A stretch of DNA of 64,000 nucleotides from Chloroflexi bacterium GWB2_54_36 (GTDB lineage Bacteria; Chloroflexota; Anaerolineae; Anaerolineales; Anaerolineaceae), in NCBI GenBank assembly GCA_001796355.1, contig MGMG01000017.1, positions 1 through 64,000 on the forward strand. Reading direction: 5' to 3'. Shown here in pieces: positions 18,324 to 27,685 of the stretch. The translations under genes were made by a program, and so were the position numbers. The notes under the pieces are model-generated. The model was not told where the DNA came from. It searched no databases and saw only the letters and a list, made by a program, of their open reading frames with translations. Numbering within the stretch: position 1 is the stretch's first letter; every line of letters begins with the position of its first letter.

Positions 18324-18523
18324 GCTTTTTTACCCCCATCCGCATGTTGGTGATTGGTGCTATTTTCGTCCTGGCGGGGATGGTTCTACCGCTGTTGATG
18401 GTAGTAAAAGTGCTTGAGTCGACTCTGTTTTTGAACTTTTTTTCGTATGTGATCGGGCTGGTCGGAACGTTTTTTGGCATCGCCGGCGCCTCCATGTACG
18501 TGAAATACAATCGAAGGAAGTAG
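18320..18523 (+). CDS. Small two-helix membrane protein, unknown function
   Basis: This 67-residue protein has two hydrophobic helices (about 8-28 and 35-58) and a basic C-terminus (KYNRRK), predicted as a membrane hairpin. Its ATG overlaps the stop of the preceding ATPase (ATGA), so it is probably translated with the transporter. No family is recognised; it might be an accessory subunit, but that is only inferred from position. Confidence 0.6.
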   Translation: MSFFTPIRMLVIGAIFVLAGMVLPLLMVVKVLESTLFLNFFSYVIGLVGTFFGIAGASMYVKYNRRK

Positions 18524-18659
18524 ATAACGATTAGAAATTCGTAGGTTGGGTTGAGCGGCGGCGGGAAACGCTCATTGGTGAAACCGGTTTGCAGCCGCGA
18601 AACCCAACAATAATCAAATAATGCAACCAAATTTTCGGATTTCGGGCTGCAACATAGTC

Positions 18660-18879
18660 GTAGGTTGGATTGCCCACAGGGCACTCTGCGAGTGAGGGCG
18701 GACAAATTACCCCGGTTGATCACATGCATGGATCGCCCGAAATCCAACGTCCGGTCAGCCCACACGATGTTGGTTTGAGGGGTCACACAAGCAATTTTGC
18801 ACAATCGCCGTACAATCCCCCTCAAGCCCTGTGTGCCCTGCCCACAGGGTGCCCTGTGGGTGTGGGCAAACCAACCTAC
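18660..18879. repeat. RAYT-flanking repeat unit, left copy
   Basis: This unit starts GTAGGTTGGATTGCCCACAG and ends GTGTGGGCAAACCAACCTAC, so its ends are inverted. It contains GGGTGCCCTGTGGGTGTGGG near the right end. A related unit in the same orientation lies at 19417-19555 on the far side of the transposase gene. The rest of the 18524-18888 gap holds another inverted unit (about 18541-18608, GTAGGTTGGGTT...AACCCAAC) and no gene. Confidence 0.65.
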
Positions 18880-18888
18880 AAAGACCGT

Positions 18889-19395
18889 TCATTCCATCAA
18901 CTTTACACCATCCCATATATTTTCACCATCACCCCAATTTGCAGTGTAAAGCCCTTCCTTCACAAACCTGGAAAAGCTGGAATATGGCCAATCGGAGGGC
19001 GAATTTACCAGCCCGTGCTTTACCGGGTTGAAATGAATATATTCAACATGCCTTTCTAAATCCTTTTCATCGCGGATGAGGTGTTCCCAAAAGCGATGCT
19101 GCCAAACAAGCACGTCTTTATCGCGATTTGTCCAATTTCGAGTGAAACAACTTTTGATTAACCGCCAGCGTGTTGAGAAATCCGAGTCGTTTTCCGGCAG
19201 CGTCCAAACCGCATGAATATGGTCGGGCATAATCACAGTAGCCACAATTGAATATGGAAAATGAGGCATTATATATTTGAACGCCATGCGAAGAGTTTCG
19301 ACCGCTTCCAGATCTGAAAATATCGGTTTTCGATTATAGGTCATCAGAGTAAAAAAATATGTGCCACCCGGGACATAAACTCGTCGATATTTCAT
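18889..19395 (-). CDS. REP-associated tyrosine transposase (RAYT, Y1/TnpA-REP family)
   Basis: This 168-residue protein carries the Y1_Tnp features: GGTYFFTLMTYNR at the N-terminus, the HUH metal motif in IMPDHIHAVWTLPEND, and the catalytic tyrosine region VEYIHFNPVKHGLV followed by WPYSSF. Such enzymes nick single-stranded REP DNA. The ATG at 19395 is chosen because it directly precedes the conserved KYRRVYVPGG start; upstream in-frame ATGs read through the flanking repeat. It is about 30% shorter in spacing between motifs than the second RAYT at 26941-27495, so the two are different subtypes or diverged copies. Confidence 0.88.
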   Translation of the reverse strand: MKYRRVYVPGGTYFFTLMTYNRKPIFSDLEAVETLRMAFKYIMPHFPYSIVATVIMPDHIHAVWTLPENDSDFSTRWRLIKSCFTRNWTNRDKDVLVWQHRFWEHLIRDEKDLERHVEYIHFNPVKHGLVNSPSDWPYSSFSRFVKEGLYTANWGDGENIWDGVKLME

Positions 19396-19416
19396 GAAAA
19401 TATTATAAAGGCTATC

Positions 19417-19555
19417 GTAGGTAGGATTGCCCACAGACATGGTGTGTCGGGTTTCGGGAGCACATAGGTGATTTCCAGATAAGACAATCATAGCCCCTCA
19501 CTCGCAGAGTGCCCTGCCCACAGGGCACCCTGTGGGTGTGGGCAAACCGACCTAC
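19417..19555. repeat. RAYT-flanking repeat unit, right copy
   Basis: This unit starts GTAGGTAGGATTGCCCACAG and ends GTGTGGGCAAACCGACCTAC. It matches the ends of the left copy at 18660-18879 but is shorter and has a different middle. It contains two hairpin arms, CTCGCAGAGTGCCC and GCCCACAGGGCACCCTGTGGG-like. Confidence 0.62.
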
Positions 19556-19570
19556 AAAATTCAATCCAAC

Positions 19571-20311
19571 CTACGAACCCAACAACTCCCCGGCCCGACC
19601 AAACACCTCATACGCCGCTCGGACATCCTTTACCTGGTTGGTGAACAGAAAAATCCGGCAATTGCGGGTGTAACCCCAGTCGTGAAACACGCCCGTGATC
19701 GAGCCGGTCTTATGGTAGAAATCCAACCGGTCGCGCGGGATATTGCGCTTAAGCAATAAATCATCGGTATTCACCAGCAGCAGTGGTTCCACCCAGGCTT
19801 TTTCCTCTGACGCGAGCTGGTCGAACAGGTCGAAAAAATGCACTGCGTCCTTAGCGCTGACCCAGTTATCCAACCCGCGGTCACGTGCCTTAAAATCCAT
19901 CAATTTGCGCTGTAGCTCCGTGCCGCGCAGGCCAAGCGCTTCGCGAAACGCCTGCTGCACACGCTCCAACCCGATACGGCGGATGACCAGGTTGGTGCAC
20001 AAGTTGTCCGAGAGCGCCATCATCATAAGCAGCACATCATGGTAAGGCAGCTTACGCGCAGCCATTTGGTATGCAAAACCGGCGCCGCGCACCTGCGGCT
20101 CCGCATCCAGGTTGCAAATTTCACCGCGGTCCAATTGCCCTTGGCGTTCCAGATGCACCCAGGTCAACAGCAAGGGGATCTTAATGATGGAGGCGGAGGG
20201 AAACCGGTCGCAGTTACTTTCCAGCACGGCAGGCTGCCCCGGGCGCTTAAAATAGAAAGCATATTGAAGGTTTTGCTGTTTTAGGGCAGTAATTATCGGG
20301 TCGATTTCCAT
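19571..20311 (-). CDS. Serine hydrolase of class A beta-lactamase/PBP fold, no signal peptide
   Basis: This protein of about 246 residues has the three active-site motifs of the fold: SIIK (Ser-x-x-Lys in FPSASIIKIPLLL), SDN (MALSDNLCTN) and KTG (YHKTGSITG). The omega-loop position holds ARDRGLDNW rather than the ExxLN of true class A beta-lactamases, so antibiotic hydrolysis is doubtful. A peptidase or esterase role is more likely. There is no signal peptide, which suggests a cytoplasmic enzyme acting on imported material. A promoter directly upstream would start transcription almost at the ATG at 20311; the ATG at 20317 is an alternative. It is divergent from the second dipeptide transporter. 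Confidence 0.8.
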   Translation of the reverse strand: MEIDPIITALKQQNLQYAFYFKRPGQPAVLESNCDRFPSASIIKIPLLLTWVHLERQGQLDRGEICNLDAEPQVRGAGFAYQMAARKLPYHDVLLMMMALSDNLCTNLVIRRIGLERVQQAFREALGLRGTELQRKLMDFKARDRGLDNWVSAKDAVHFFDLFDQLASEEKAWVEPLLLVNTDDLLLKRNIPRDRLDFYHKTGSITGVFHDWGYTRNCRIFLFTNQVKDVRAAYEVFGRAGELLGS

Positions 20312-20320
20312 CCGCATATT

Positions 20321-20349
20321 ATAATATTTGTCCAGTATTTACCTGACAA
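20321..20349 (-). promoter_or_regulatory. Promoter of the serine hydrolase gene
   Basis: Read on the minus strand, TTGTCA (20349-20344) and TATTAT (20326-20321) are separated by 17 bp. The predicted start of transcription falls within a few bases of the ATG at 20311, implying a leaderless or nearly leaderless mRNA. Confidence 0.5.
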
Positions 20350-20363
20350 TCTCAACCCTTTGT

Positions 20364-20392
20364 TTGACATCCCCAGGGTATTCAGGTAGAAT
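20364..20392 (+). promoter_or_regulatory. Consensus-like promoter of the second dipeptide transporter
   Basis: TTGACA (20364-20369) and TAGAAT (20387-20392) are spaced by 17 bp. It lies 91 bases before the first transporter ATPase start and only 14 bp from the divergent -35 box of the serine hydrolase, so one regulator could control both. Confidence 0.65.
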
Positions 20393-20482
20393 AAACTTCA
20401 GGTTTAATCGCAAATAGGTAAAATTCGCGTTATCCCCCTCCCGCTGTAAAGCAGCCATCCGAACAACTCAGAGGTCAATTGC

Positions 20483-21468
<986 letters not shown>

Positions 21469-21469
<1 letters not shown>

Positions 21470-22449
21470 TGGCAGCCAATGAGGTTTTGCTTAATGTTGT
21501 TGATCTGGTCAAGCACTTCCCGATCATGAAGGGTGTGCTGATCCAAAAGCAGGTCGGCGCCGTTCACGCCGTGGATGGCGTCAGCTTTGATATCGTAAAG
21601 GGCGAAACGCTTGGTCTGGTGGGGGAATCGGGTTGCGGAAAATCCACAACCGGCCGCGCGATTTTACAGTTGCACCGGCCGACCTCGGGCAGTGTTTTTT
21701 ATGAAGGCAAGGATCTGGTCAAGCTGAAGGGCGAGACTTTGCGCAAGACGCGTCGCCGCATGCAGATGATTTTCCAGGACCCCTACGCCAGCCTGAATCC
21801 GCGCATGACGGTCGGCCAGATTATTACCGAGCCGATGCTGATTCACGACATGACTACGCAGAAGGACACCCAGGGACACGCAGAACGGCTGCTCAAGCTG
21901 GTCGGTCTCAATCCGGCGTACACCAGCCGTTATCCGCACGAATTTTCCGGCGGGCAGCGGCAGCGTATCGGGATTGCCCGCGCCCTGGCGCTGGAGCCCG
22001 CATTGATCGTGTGCGACGAGCCCATTTCCGCGCTGGATGTATCCATTCAGGCCCAGGTGGTTAACCTGCTGGAAGATTTGCAGGCCAAATTAGGACTGAC
22101 TTACTTATTCATTGCCCACGACCTGTCGATGGTGCGCCACATCAGCGACCGCGTCGCGGTGATGTACCTTGGCATTATCGTCGAATTAACCACGCGTGAT
22201 GAGTTGTATAGCCATGCGTTGCACCCCTACACGCAGGCGCTGCTCTCGGCCGTGCCTATCCCGGACCCGGCCATTGAGGCCAACCGCAAGCGCATCATCC
22301 TGACCGGTGATGTTCCTTCCCCGGTCAACCCGCCGTCCGGCTGCCGTTTCCGAACGCGCTGCCCGATCGCGGCTGAGATTTGCAAACAGAAGAAACCCGA
22401 ATTCCGCGAGGTTACTCCGGGTCACTGGGTAGCCTGTCACATGGTTTAA
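21469..22449 (+). CDS. Dipeptide ABC transporter ATPase (DppF type)
   Basis: This 326-residue ATPase has Walker A ([13 protein letters not shown]), the signature [15 protein letters not shown], Walker B ([12 protein letters not shown]), the H-loop ([11 protein letters not shown]) and the terminal motif [15 protein letters not shown]. It is the partner of the DppD-type ATPase just upstream, with which it is translationally coupled. The binding-protein gene follows after a 137-bp leader. Confidence 0.94.
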
Positions 22450-22571
22450 TCAGCGAATATTAGCGGTGTGGAATTCTTCGAGAGGAGGTGGTAACTGGGT
22501 AAGCAATTGAAGCTCTTATGTCAAAGAAACCAGACTGGTTTCGACCAATGTTTGTTTCCCATTTATCCTGT

Positions 22572-22580
22572 AAGGAGGAG
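22572..22580 (+). promoter_or_regulatory. Ribosome-binding site fixing the second binding-protein start
   Basis: AAGGAGGAG lies six bases before the ATG at 22587, whose product begins with a clean lipoprotein signal. An in-frame ATG at 22518 would read through this site and bury the signal peptide, so it is rejected. Confidence 0.75.
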
Positions 22581-22586
22581 AATCAC

Positions 22587-24377
22587 ATGCGATCCAAATT
22601 GTTTGTGTTCGTGTCGTTCCTGATCTTGGCCAGCTTCGTTCTCGCAGCATGCCAGCCTGCAGCGGTCACTCCCGAGAAAGTCGTGGAGACTGTTGTCGTC
22701 GAGAAAGAAGGCCAGACCGTCGTCGTGACTGCAACCCCGGCTGCGGAGCCTGCTGAAACGCCGACCCTGCGCGTCAACCTGGGCTCCTGGCCTGATATCA
22801 TTGACCCGCAGAAGTCATCCTTCGTGAACGAAATTGCTCACCTGAAGATGATGTACGAAGGTTTGACCACCCTGGATGCTGAGCTCAACACCGTCCCCGG
22901 TGCCGCCGAGTCCTGGGAATATAATGCCGATGCCACCGAACTGACCTTCACCCTGCGTGATGGCCTCAAATATTCGGACGGCTCCCTGCTGAACGCCAAG
23001 CGCTTCGAGTACTCGATTTTCCGCAACGTCGATCCCGCCACCGCCGGTGAGTACGCTGCCATTACCGATGACATCGCCGGCGCGAAAGAATGGCGCTATG
23101 CCGAAGAACCCACCGAAGAACAGCTTGCCGAACTCAAAGCTGGTTTGAAGGTCCAGGCTTTGGACATGGCCGGCAACGCCTGCACCGATTACGAACAGGC
23201 TGACTGCCGCGTTCTGAAGATCGGTCTTGCCCAGTCCGCTCCCTATTTCCACACTGTCATGTCCCTGTGGGTGACTTTCCCCGCTAAGGAAGAAAACATT
23301 GCTGAAGGCGGAGACATCTGGTGGACTTCCTCCAAGTTCCATGTTGGTAACGGCCCCTTCGTTGTCAAATCGCTGGAACCCTATGTGCGCGGTTACTTCG
23401 AGCCGAACCCCAATTATTGGGGCGGCGTAGCCACCTACAACCTTGAGTTCCGCTACATCACCGACTCGGCAGTTTCCTTCGAAGCCTACAAGAACGATGA
23501 GTTCGATATCGTTCCGCTGGCCGCTGAAGACCTGGCCACTGTCCAGAACGATGCCACCCTGAATGCAGAAGCTAACATTTACCCCGGCTCCTGCACCTTC
23601 GCTGTCATGTTCCACCAACTCAAGGAACCCTTCACCAATCAGAAGGTGCGCGAAGCCTTTGCTATGGCGCTCGATCGCGAAACTTGGGTTGCCGATGTCC
23701 TCAAGGGCTTAGGCGCCCCCACCCTGACCTGGATCCCCAAGGGCTTCCCGGGCTATGACGCGGAAGAAAACCGCTGGGGCTTCGATCCTGCCGCCGCGCA
23801 GGCTGCCCTGGCCGAATCTGGTTACACCGTCAACAACGGCCAGTTGCTCGACCCGACTGGCGCTGTGGTCGAAATGGTTGACACCTTCTCCGACACTCCG
23901 CGCAACCGCGTCCGCCATGAGTGGCTGGTTGCCAAGTGGAAGGAAGTCCTGGGCGTGGATATCAGCCTCAACCCGGTTGAATCCACCACCTACACCGCTC
24001 TGACCAAAGACGTCAACACTGCCCCGCAGTTGTTCATCCTCGGTTGGTGCGCAGACTACCCCGATCCCCAGAACTGGCTCTCCGTATACTGGAAGACCGG
24101 CGCCTTTGGCGAGCGCATTGGCTACTCTAATCCTGACCTGGATGCCAAGTTAGTCGAAGCTGACTCGACCGTTGATCCCGCAGCCCGTATGCCCCTGTAT
24201 GCTGAAGCTCAGACGATGCTGACTGACGGCGCCCCGGTGGCCTTCATGTGGAACAACGTCAACTCCTACCTGGTGAAACCGTGGGTCAAGGGCATCGTCC
24301 AGACCCCGCAGGATGCTGGTTGGCCCGGCGACGTAGCCCCGCTGTCCATCACCATCGATACCTCGATGCTCCCGTAA
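22587..24377 (+). CDS. Dipeptide-binding lipoprotein (family 5), canonical order
   Basis: This 596-residue lipoprotein (FVLAAC) shows the normal family 5 order: TLRVNLGSWPDIIDPQ at the mature N-terminus, LTFTLRDGLKYSDG (about 125), VGNGPFVVKSLEPY (about 250), then NQKVREAFAMALDRETW (about 350) and a C-terminal lobe ending with LGWCADYPDPQNWL. It would bind peptides for the permeases encoded next. Compared with the 854-residue protein of the first operon it lacks the permutation and the extra beta-sandwich. An inverted repeat follows before the permease gene. Confidence 0.93.
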   Translation: MRSKLFVFVSFLILASFVLAACQPAAVTPEKVVETVVVEKEGQTVVVTATPAAEPAETPTLRVNLGSWPDIIDPQKSSFVNEIAHLKMMYEGLTTLDAELNTVPGAAESWEYNADATELTFTLRDGLKYSDGSLLNAKRFEYSIFRNVDPATAGEYAAITDDIAGAKEWRYAEEPTEEQLAELKAGLKVQALDMAGNACTDYEQADCRVLKIGLAQSAPYFHTVMSLWVTFPAKEENIAEGGDIWWTSSKFHVGNGPFVVKSLEPYVRGYFEPNPNYWGGVATYNLEFRYITDSAVSFEAYKNDEFDIVPLAAEDLATVQNDATLNAEANIYPGSCTFAVMFHQLKEPFTNQKVREAFAMALDRETWVADVLKGLGAPTLTWIPKGFPGYDAEENRWGFDPAAAQAALAESGYTVNNGQLLDPTGAVVEMVDTFSDTPRNRVRHEWLVAKWKEVLGVDISLNPVESTTYTALTKDVNTAPQLFILGWCADYPDPQNWLSVYWKTGAFGERIGYSNPDLDAKLVEADSTVDPAARMPLYAEAQTMLTDGAPVAFMWNNVNSYLVKPWVKGIVQTPQDAGWPGDVAPLSITIDTSMLP

Positions 24378-24415
24378 TCTTTACGGAAGGCATCGCTAAA
24401 TCAAGTTGGTCAATT

Positions 24416-24449
24416 GGCCGGTTCTGCCTGGCAACGGGTGGAACCGGCC
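24416..24449 (+). other. Intercistronic inverted repeat
   Basis: GGCCGGTTC (24416-24424) pairs with GAACCGGCC (24441-24449) around a 16-base loop, between the binding-protein and permease genes. There is no T-run, so stabilisation or partial attenuation is more likely than full termination. Confidence 0.5.
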
Positions 24450-24503
24450 AGAATCCCGCAGGAAAAGACCTGCAGAAAATCTAGAAATTAGGAACCACGT
24501 TCT

Positions 24504-25499
24504 ATGGGTAAATTTCTGCTGCGCCGTATGTTATGGCTCATCCCGGTGATTCTGGTTGTCTCAACCATCACATTCGTCCTGATGCACGCGGCTCCGGGTG
24601 GCCCCTGGGACCGGGATTTAAGCGCGCGTCAGGTGGACCCGGCAACACAGAAGATGCTTAATACATATTACGGGCTGGATAAACCGCTCTGGCGGCAGTT
24701 TACAGCTTACCTGGTTGGCGACGTCGATAGTGAAGGAAAATTTGACTGCGGCCTGATTTGCGGTGACCTGGGTCCATCTTACCGCCAACGCGGTTTGACT
24801 ATCCAGCAAATTTTGTTCATGCCGCCTGAAGAAAAGAGTGTTATTTACAGCCGCTTCGGTTATTCCATGCGGTTGGGCATTTATTCTTTGTTGTTTGCGA
24901 TTATCATTGGCATTCCGGCAGGGGTAATTTCGGCCCTCAAGCAAAACACGATGGTTGACTATGTCAGCCTCTTTATCGTCACGATTGGCATCTCGGTGCC
25001 AAATTTTGTGATGGCGATCTTCTTGATCATTATTTTCGCTTCCACGCTGCATATGGTCAGTATCGTTCCACGAAGTTGGGATGAGATAAGCGTGTGGGTC
25101 TTGCCAGCCGTGATTTTAGGGTTTGGTACCATGGCGCGCACAGCCCGACTGACACGCGCCTCCATGCTGGAGACCATGCGTCAGGATTATATCCGCACGG
25201 CCCGGTCGAAAGGCCTGTCTGAACGTGTGGTTATCATCCGCCATATGATTAAAAACTCGCTAATTCCCGTCGTTACCATCCTTGGCCCGGCTCTGGCTGG
25301 TTTGGTAACCGGTTCATTTATTATCGAAACCATGTTTGGTTTCCCAGGAATGGGACGTGCTTACGTTACCGCCATTGGCCAGCGTGACTACTCCATGATC
25401 ATGGGCACCACATTGATCTATGCGGTTCTGGTAGCGCTTGCTAACGTCAGCGTTGATGTCGTCTATGTCTTCCTGGACCCACGGATTCGGCTGGATTAA
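24504..25499 (+). CDS. Dipeptide ABC transporter permease (DppB type)
   Basis: This 331-residue membrane protein has about six helices. It starts with the DppB-like MGKFLLRRMLWLIPVILVVS and has HAAPGGPWD, the coupling segment YIRTARSKGLSERVVIIRH and ETMFGFPGMGRAYV. A short cysteine-containing loop (FDCGLICGDLG, about residues 80-90) is outward-facing and could form a disulfide. It forms the pore with the next gene's product. Confidence 0.93.
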   Translation: MGKFLLRRMLWLIPVILVVSTITFVLMHAAPGGPWDRDLSARQVDPATQKMLNTYYGLDKPLWRQFTAYLVGDVDSEGKFDCGLICGDLGPSYRQRGLTIQQILFMPPEEKSVIYSRFGYSMRLGIYSLLFAIIIGIPAGVISALKQNTMVDYVSLFIVTIGISVPNFVMAIFLIIIFASTLHMVSIVPRSWDEISVWVLPAVILGFGTMARTARLTRASMLETMRQDYIRTARSKGLSERVVIIRHMIKNSLIPVVTILGPALAGLVTGSFIIETMFGFPGMGRAYVTAIGQRDYSMIMGTTLIYAVLVALANVSVDVVYVFLDPRIRLD

Positions 25500-25510
25500 T
25501 AGGTATCCGA

Positions 25511-26518
25511 ATGACAATCCAAGTTTCACACCCCTCGACCGGTCAGACACAGGCGCACATTGCCGATTTGACCAATATGTCTGTCAAACCGCGCAGTCTG
25601 TGGATGGACGCCTGGTCGCGATTGATAAAAAATAGAGCCTCTGTTGTAGGAATGGTTGTGATTGTTGCTTTTACGCTGTTGGCCTTATTTGCCAGCGTCC
25701 TCGCTCCGCACAACCCGCTTCAAATCAATGACGGAAAAGGTTTTTTGCCGCCCACCTGGATCGAAGTTGGTTCGAACGGCAAAGCCAGCGACCCCGCCTT
25801 TTTCTTTGGCACCGATACCCTCGGACGTGACGTTCTCAGCCGTACGCTGTACGGCGCGCGCGTGTCCATGACGGTCGGATTTTTACCAACCTTCATCGTT
25901 ATTATAATCGGAACGATTGTCGGATTGTTCGCCGGTTACCGCGGCGGTCGAATAGATAACCTACTGATGCGATTAACCGATGTGTTTTACGCCTTCCCGG
26001 ACCTGCTGTTCTTTATTATCGTCATGGTTACGTTGCGGCAGACATACATTGGTCAATTGCTGAATGGGTTATTCCTGTTGTTCAGCGCCCTGGCGGTGGT
26101 TGGCTGGGTCAGTTTTGCCAGAATTGTGCGCGGGCAAACCCTTTCTTTGAAAGAAAAAGAATTTATCGAAGCGGCGCGCTGCATGGGCGCCACCGACACG
26201 CGAATCATGTACCGCCATATTCTGCCAAATGCGCTCAGCCCGGTCATTATCTTAACGGCCATATCCATCCCGGGCTACATTATCACCGAAGCCATTTTGG
26301 GTTACCTGGGTCTGGGTTTGATCCCGTCCACCAACCCGAATGATTTCTTCATCACCAGTTGGGGTGCGTCGATGTTGGAAGGTCAGACGGCGATTAATGC
26401 GCAGCCCTGGCTGCTGCTTGCGCCCGCCATTGCGGTGTCGCTGGTGGTGCTGGCGTTTACCTTCCTTGGTGACGGTCTGCGCGATGCGCTGGATCCTCGC
26501 CTGCAGGGCACGCAATAA
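25511..26518 (+). CDS. Dipeptide ABC transporter permease (DppC type)
   Basis: This 335-residue permease has an N-terminal cytoplasmic tail, transmembrane helix 1 (about 52-72), then FFGTDTLGRDVLSRTLYGAR and the coupling segment FIEAARCMGATDTRIMYRH. It continues with TEAILGYLGLGLIPSTNP and ends with LGDGLRDALDPRLQGTQ, all typical of DppC. It is the last gene of the operon and is followed 24 bp later by a terminator. Confidence 0.93.
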   Translation: MTIQVSHPSTGQTQAHIADLTNMSVKPRSLWMDAWSRLIKNRASVVGMVVIVAFTLLALFASVLAPHNPLQINDGKGFLPPTWIEVGSNGKASDPAFFFGTDTLGRDVLSRTLYGARVSMTVGFLPTFIVIIIGTIVGLFAGYRGGRIDNLLMRLTDVFYAFPDLLFFIIVMVTLRQTYIGQLLNGLFLLFSALAVVGWVSFARIVRGQTLSLKEKEFIEAARCMGATDTRIMYRHILPNALSPVIILTAISIPGYIITEAILGYLGLGLIPSTNPNDFFITSWGASMLEGQTAINAQPWLLLAPAIAVSLVVLAFTFLGDGLRDALDPRLQGTQ

Positions 26519-26542
26519 CAGGTTCGAGACGAAAAAGGCACT

Positions 26543-26574
26543 AAAGAGCGGCAGAAATCCTGCTGCTCTTTTTT
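26543..26574 (+). terminator. Rho-independent terminator of the second dipeptide operon
   Basis: AAAGAGCGGCAG pairs with CTGCTGCTCTTT (one G-T pair) around a five-base loop, followed by a T-rich tract. Confidence 0.8.
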
Positions 26575-26595
26575 GTTGTATGAATATCTGTGTCG

Positions 26596-26738
26596 TGGGT
26601 GCGTTCCGTTGGCAGAGCGCTCTGTGAGCGGTACTGAACGCACCAATTTTCAGCCCGGTGCGTTCGACCCAGGCCGCGATGGTCAGGCCTGACTTACCTT
26701 GAGCAGTTTATTTTGTACCGGTCGAACTGCACCCTACG
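26596..26738. repeat. Composite REP-like repeat (GTGCGTTC family)
   Basis: This unit begins GGGTGCGTTCCG and ends GTCGAACTGCACCCTACG, with internal GAACGCACC and GGTGCGTTCGACCCA. It is a second copy of the composite at 1490-1627. It lies in the gap 26519-26940, which has no gene and also holds the terminator and the left end of the second RAYT element. Confidence 0.6.
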
Positions 26739-26810
26739 AAAAAAAACAGAAACTCCCGGTCATGACGCGTGCTCAGAGTTCGCACGGCAATTGCGCCAAC
26801 TGTAGCCTGC

Positions 26811-26833
26811 TGTAGGGTGCGCTTCAGCGCACC
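26811..26833. repeat. Left inverted end of RAYT element 2
   Basis: It starts TGTAGGGTGCGC and contains a 7-bp stem hairpin with a TTCA loop. It is the reverse complement of 27548-27570 without mismatch. Confidence 0.8.
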
Positions 26834-26940
26834 GTTCTGAATGGTGGTACTTCAGTACATCAACTATATAATTATCAGGTGTGTTTTTCCCCATACCTTG
26901 TGAGTAGCGCACCTTACCCCAATCGATTAATCACCCTGAT

Positions 26941-27495
26941 ATGCCTAATTACCATCGTCATTTTCAACCGGGTGGGACATTTTTCTTCACATTGGTTACA
27001 TATAATCGTTATCCAATATTTAATTCTCCATCCGCTCGCGAATTGCTTGGGGAAACCTTCCGCGTCGCGATAGAGCGCTATCCTTTTACGATGGATGCTA
27101 TTTGTTTGCTCCCAGATCACTTGCATTGTATTTGGACGCTGCCGGAAAATGACGCGAATTACTCTTTACGCTGGAGCTTCATAAAATCGTTCTTTACCCA
27201 TCGTTACAATGCCAATGTCATGATTCCAGCCGGCTTAAATGTATCCCGTGAAAAACGTAGGGAAGGGCGTGTCTGGCAACGGCGATTTTGGGAGCATGTC
27301 ATCCGAGACGAACTGGATCTCGAAAGGCATTTTGATTACATCCATTACAACCCGGTGAAGCACGGTCTCGTTCAGCGCGTCGAGGATTGGGAATGGTCCA
27401 GTTTTCATCGTTATGTAAAGTTGGGATGGTATCCCATGAAATGGAATGATGAAAATAATGGCAAAAACCCGAAAATTTTGGATTTATGGGATTGA
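26941..27495 (+). CDS. REP-associated tyrosine transposase (RAYT)
   Basis: This 184-residue protein has PGGTFFFTLVTYNRYPIF, the HUH motif in LLPDHLHCIWTLPEND, RFWEHVIRDELDLERHFDY, and the catalytic region YIHYNPVKHGLV with WEWSSFHRY. Family enzymes cut REP hairpins as single strands. It differs from the RAYT at 18889-19395 by an additional segment between the central motifs (VMIPAGLNVSREKRREG) and is linked to a different repeat family. It appears intact and may still be active. Confidence 0.92.
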   Translation: MPNYHRHFQPGGTFFFTLVTYNRYPIFNSPSARELLGETFRVAIERYPFTMDAICLLPDHLHCIWTLPENDANYSLRWSFIKSFFTHRYNANVMIPAGLNVSREKRREGRVWQRRFWEHVIRDELDLERHFDYIHYNPVKHGLVQRVEDWEWSSFHRYVKLGWYPMKWNDENNGKNPKILDLWD

Positions 27496-27547
27496 TGATT
27501 GAAAAAATAGGTTGATCGGTGCGCCAAAGAATGCGTGGGCAGAAAAT

Positions 27548-27570
27548 GGTGCGCTGAAGCGCACCCTACA
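27548..27570. repeat. Right inverted end of RAYT element 2
   Basis: It has the hairpin core GGTGCGC-TGAA-GCGCACC and ends CCCTACA. It is the exact reverse complement of 26811-26833. Confidence 0.8.
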
Positions 27571-27685
27571 TAGGACTGCAGTCCCCTGCGGCGTCGGCAG
27601 CAGTGGCGCCATCCGAAACATTTCTTGGTTATAATGGAAACCATCCTGCCGCGGCAGAATTTATCGGGCTCCAAAGGAATTTTAC

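Larger units (their letters stand above)
18660..19555. mobile_element. REP/RAYT element 1
   Basis: A RAYT transposase gene is enclosed by two related repeat units with GTAGG...CCTAC ends. The right unit carries CTCGCAGAGTGCCC and GGGCACCCTGTGGG hairpin arms that also occur, in altered form, at 33995-34025, 34173-34203 and 44660-44705. This is the arrangement expected of a REPtron, in which the transposase is thought to spread short palindromic repeats. Confidence 0.6.
26811..27570. mobile_element. REP/RAYT element 2 with exact 23-bp inverted ends
   Basis: The 23 bases at 26811-26833 are the exact reverse complement of those at 27548-27570. Each end is a REP-like hairpin with core GGTGCGC-TTCA-GCGCACC and an outer CCCTACA/TGTAGGG flank. 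The single gene inside is a RAYT transposase. The total length is 760 bp. Confidence 0.75.

Noticed and set aside
19571-20311. True class A beta-lactamase resistance gene
   Set aside because: The general-base Glu motif and the signal peptide are missing although SxxK, SDN and KTG are present.
22815-23618. 267-residue open frame on the minus strand
   Set aside because: It is antisense to the second binding protein gene, which has a full set of family motifs; it is a shadow frame.
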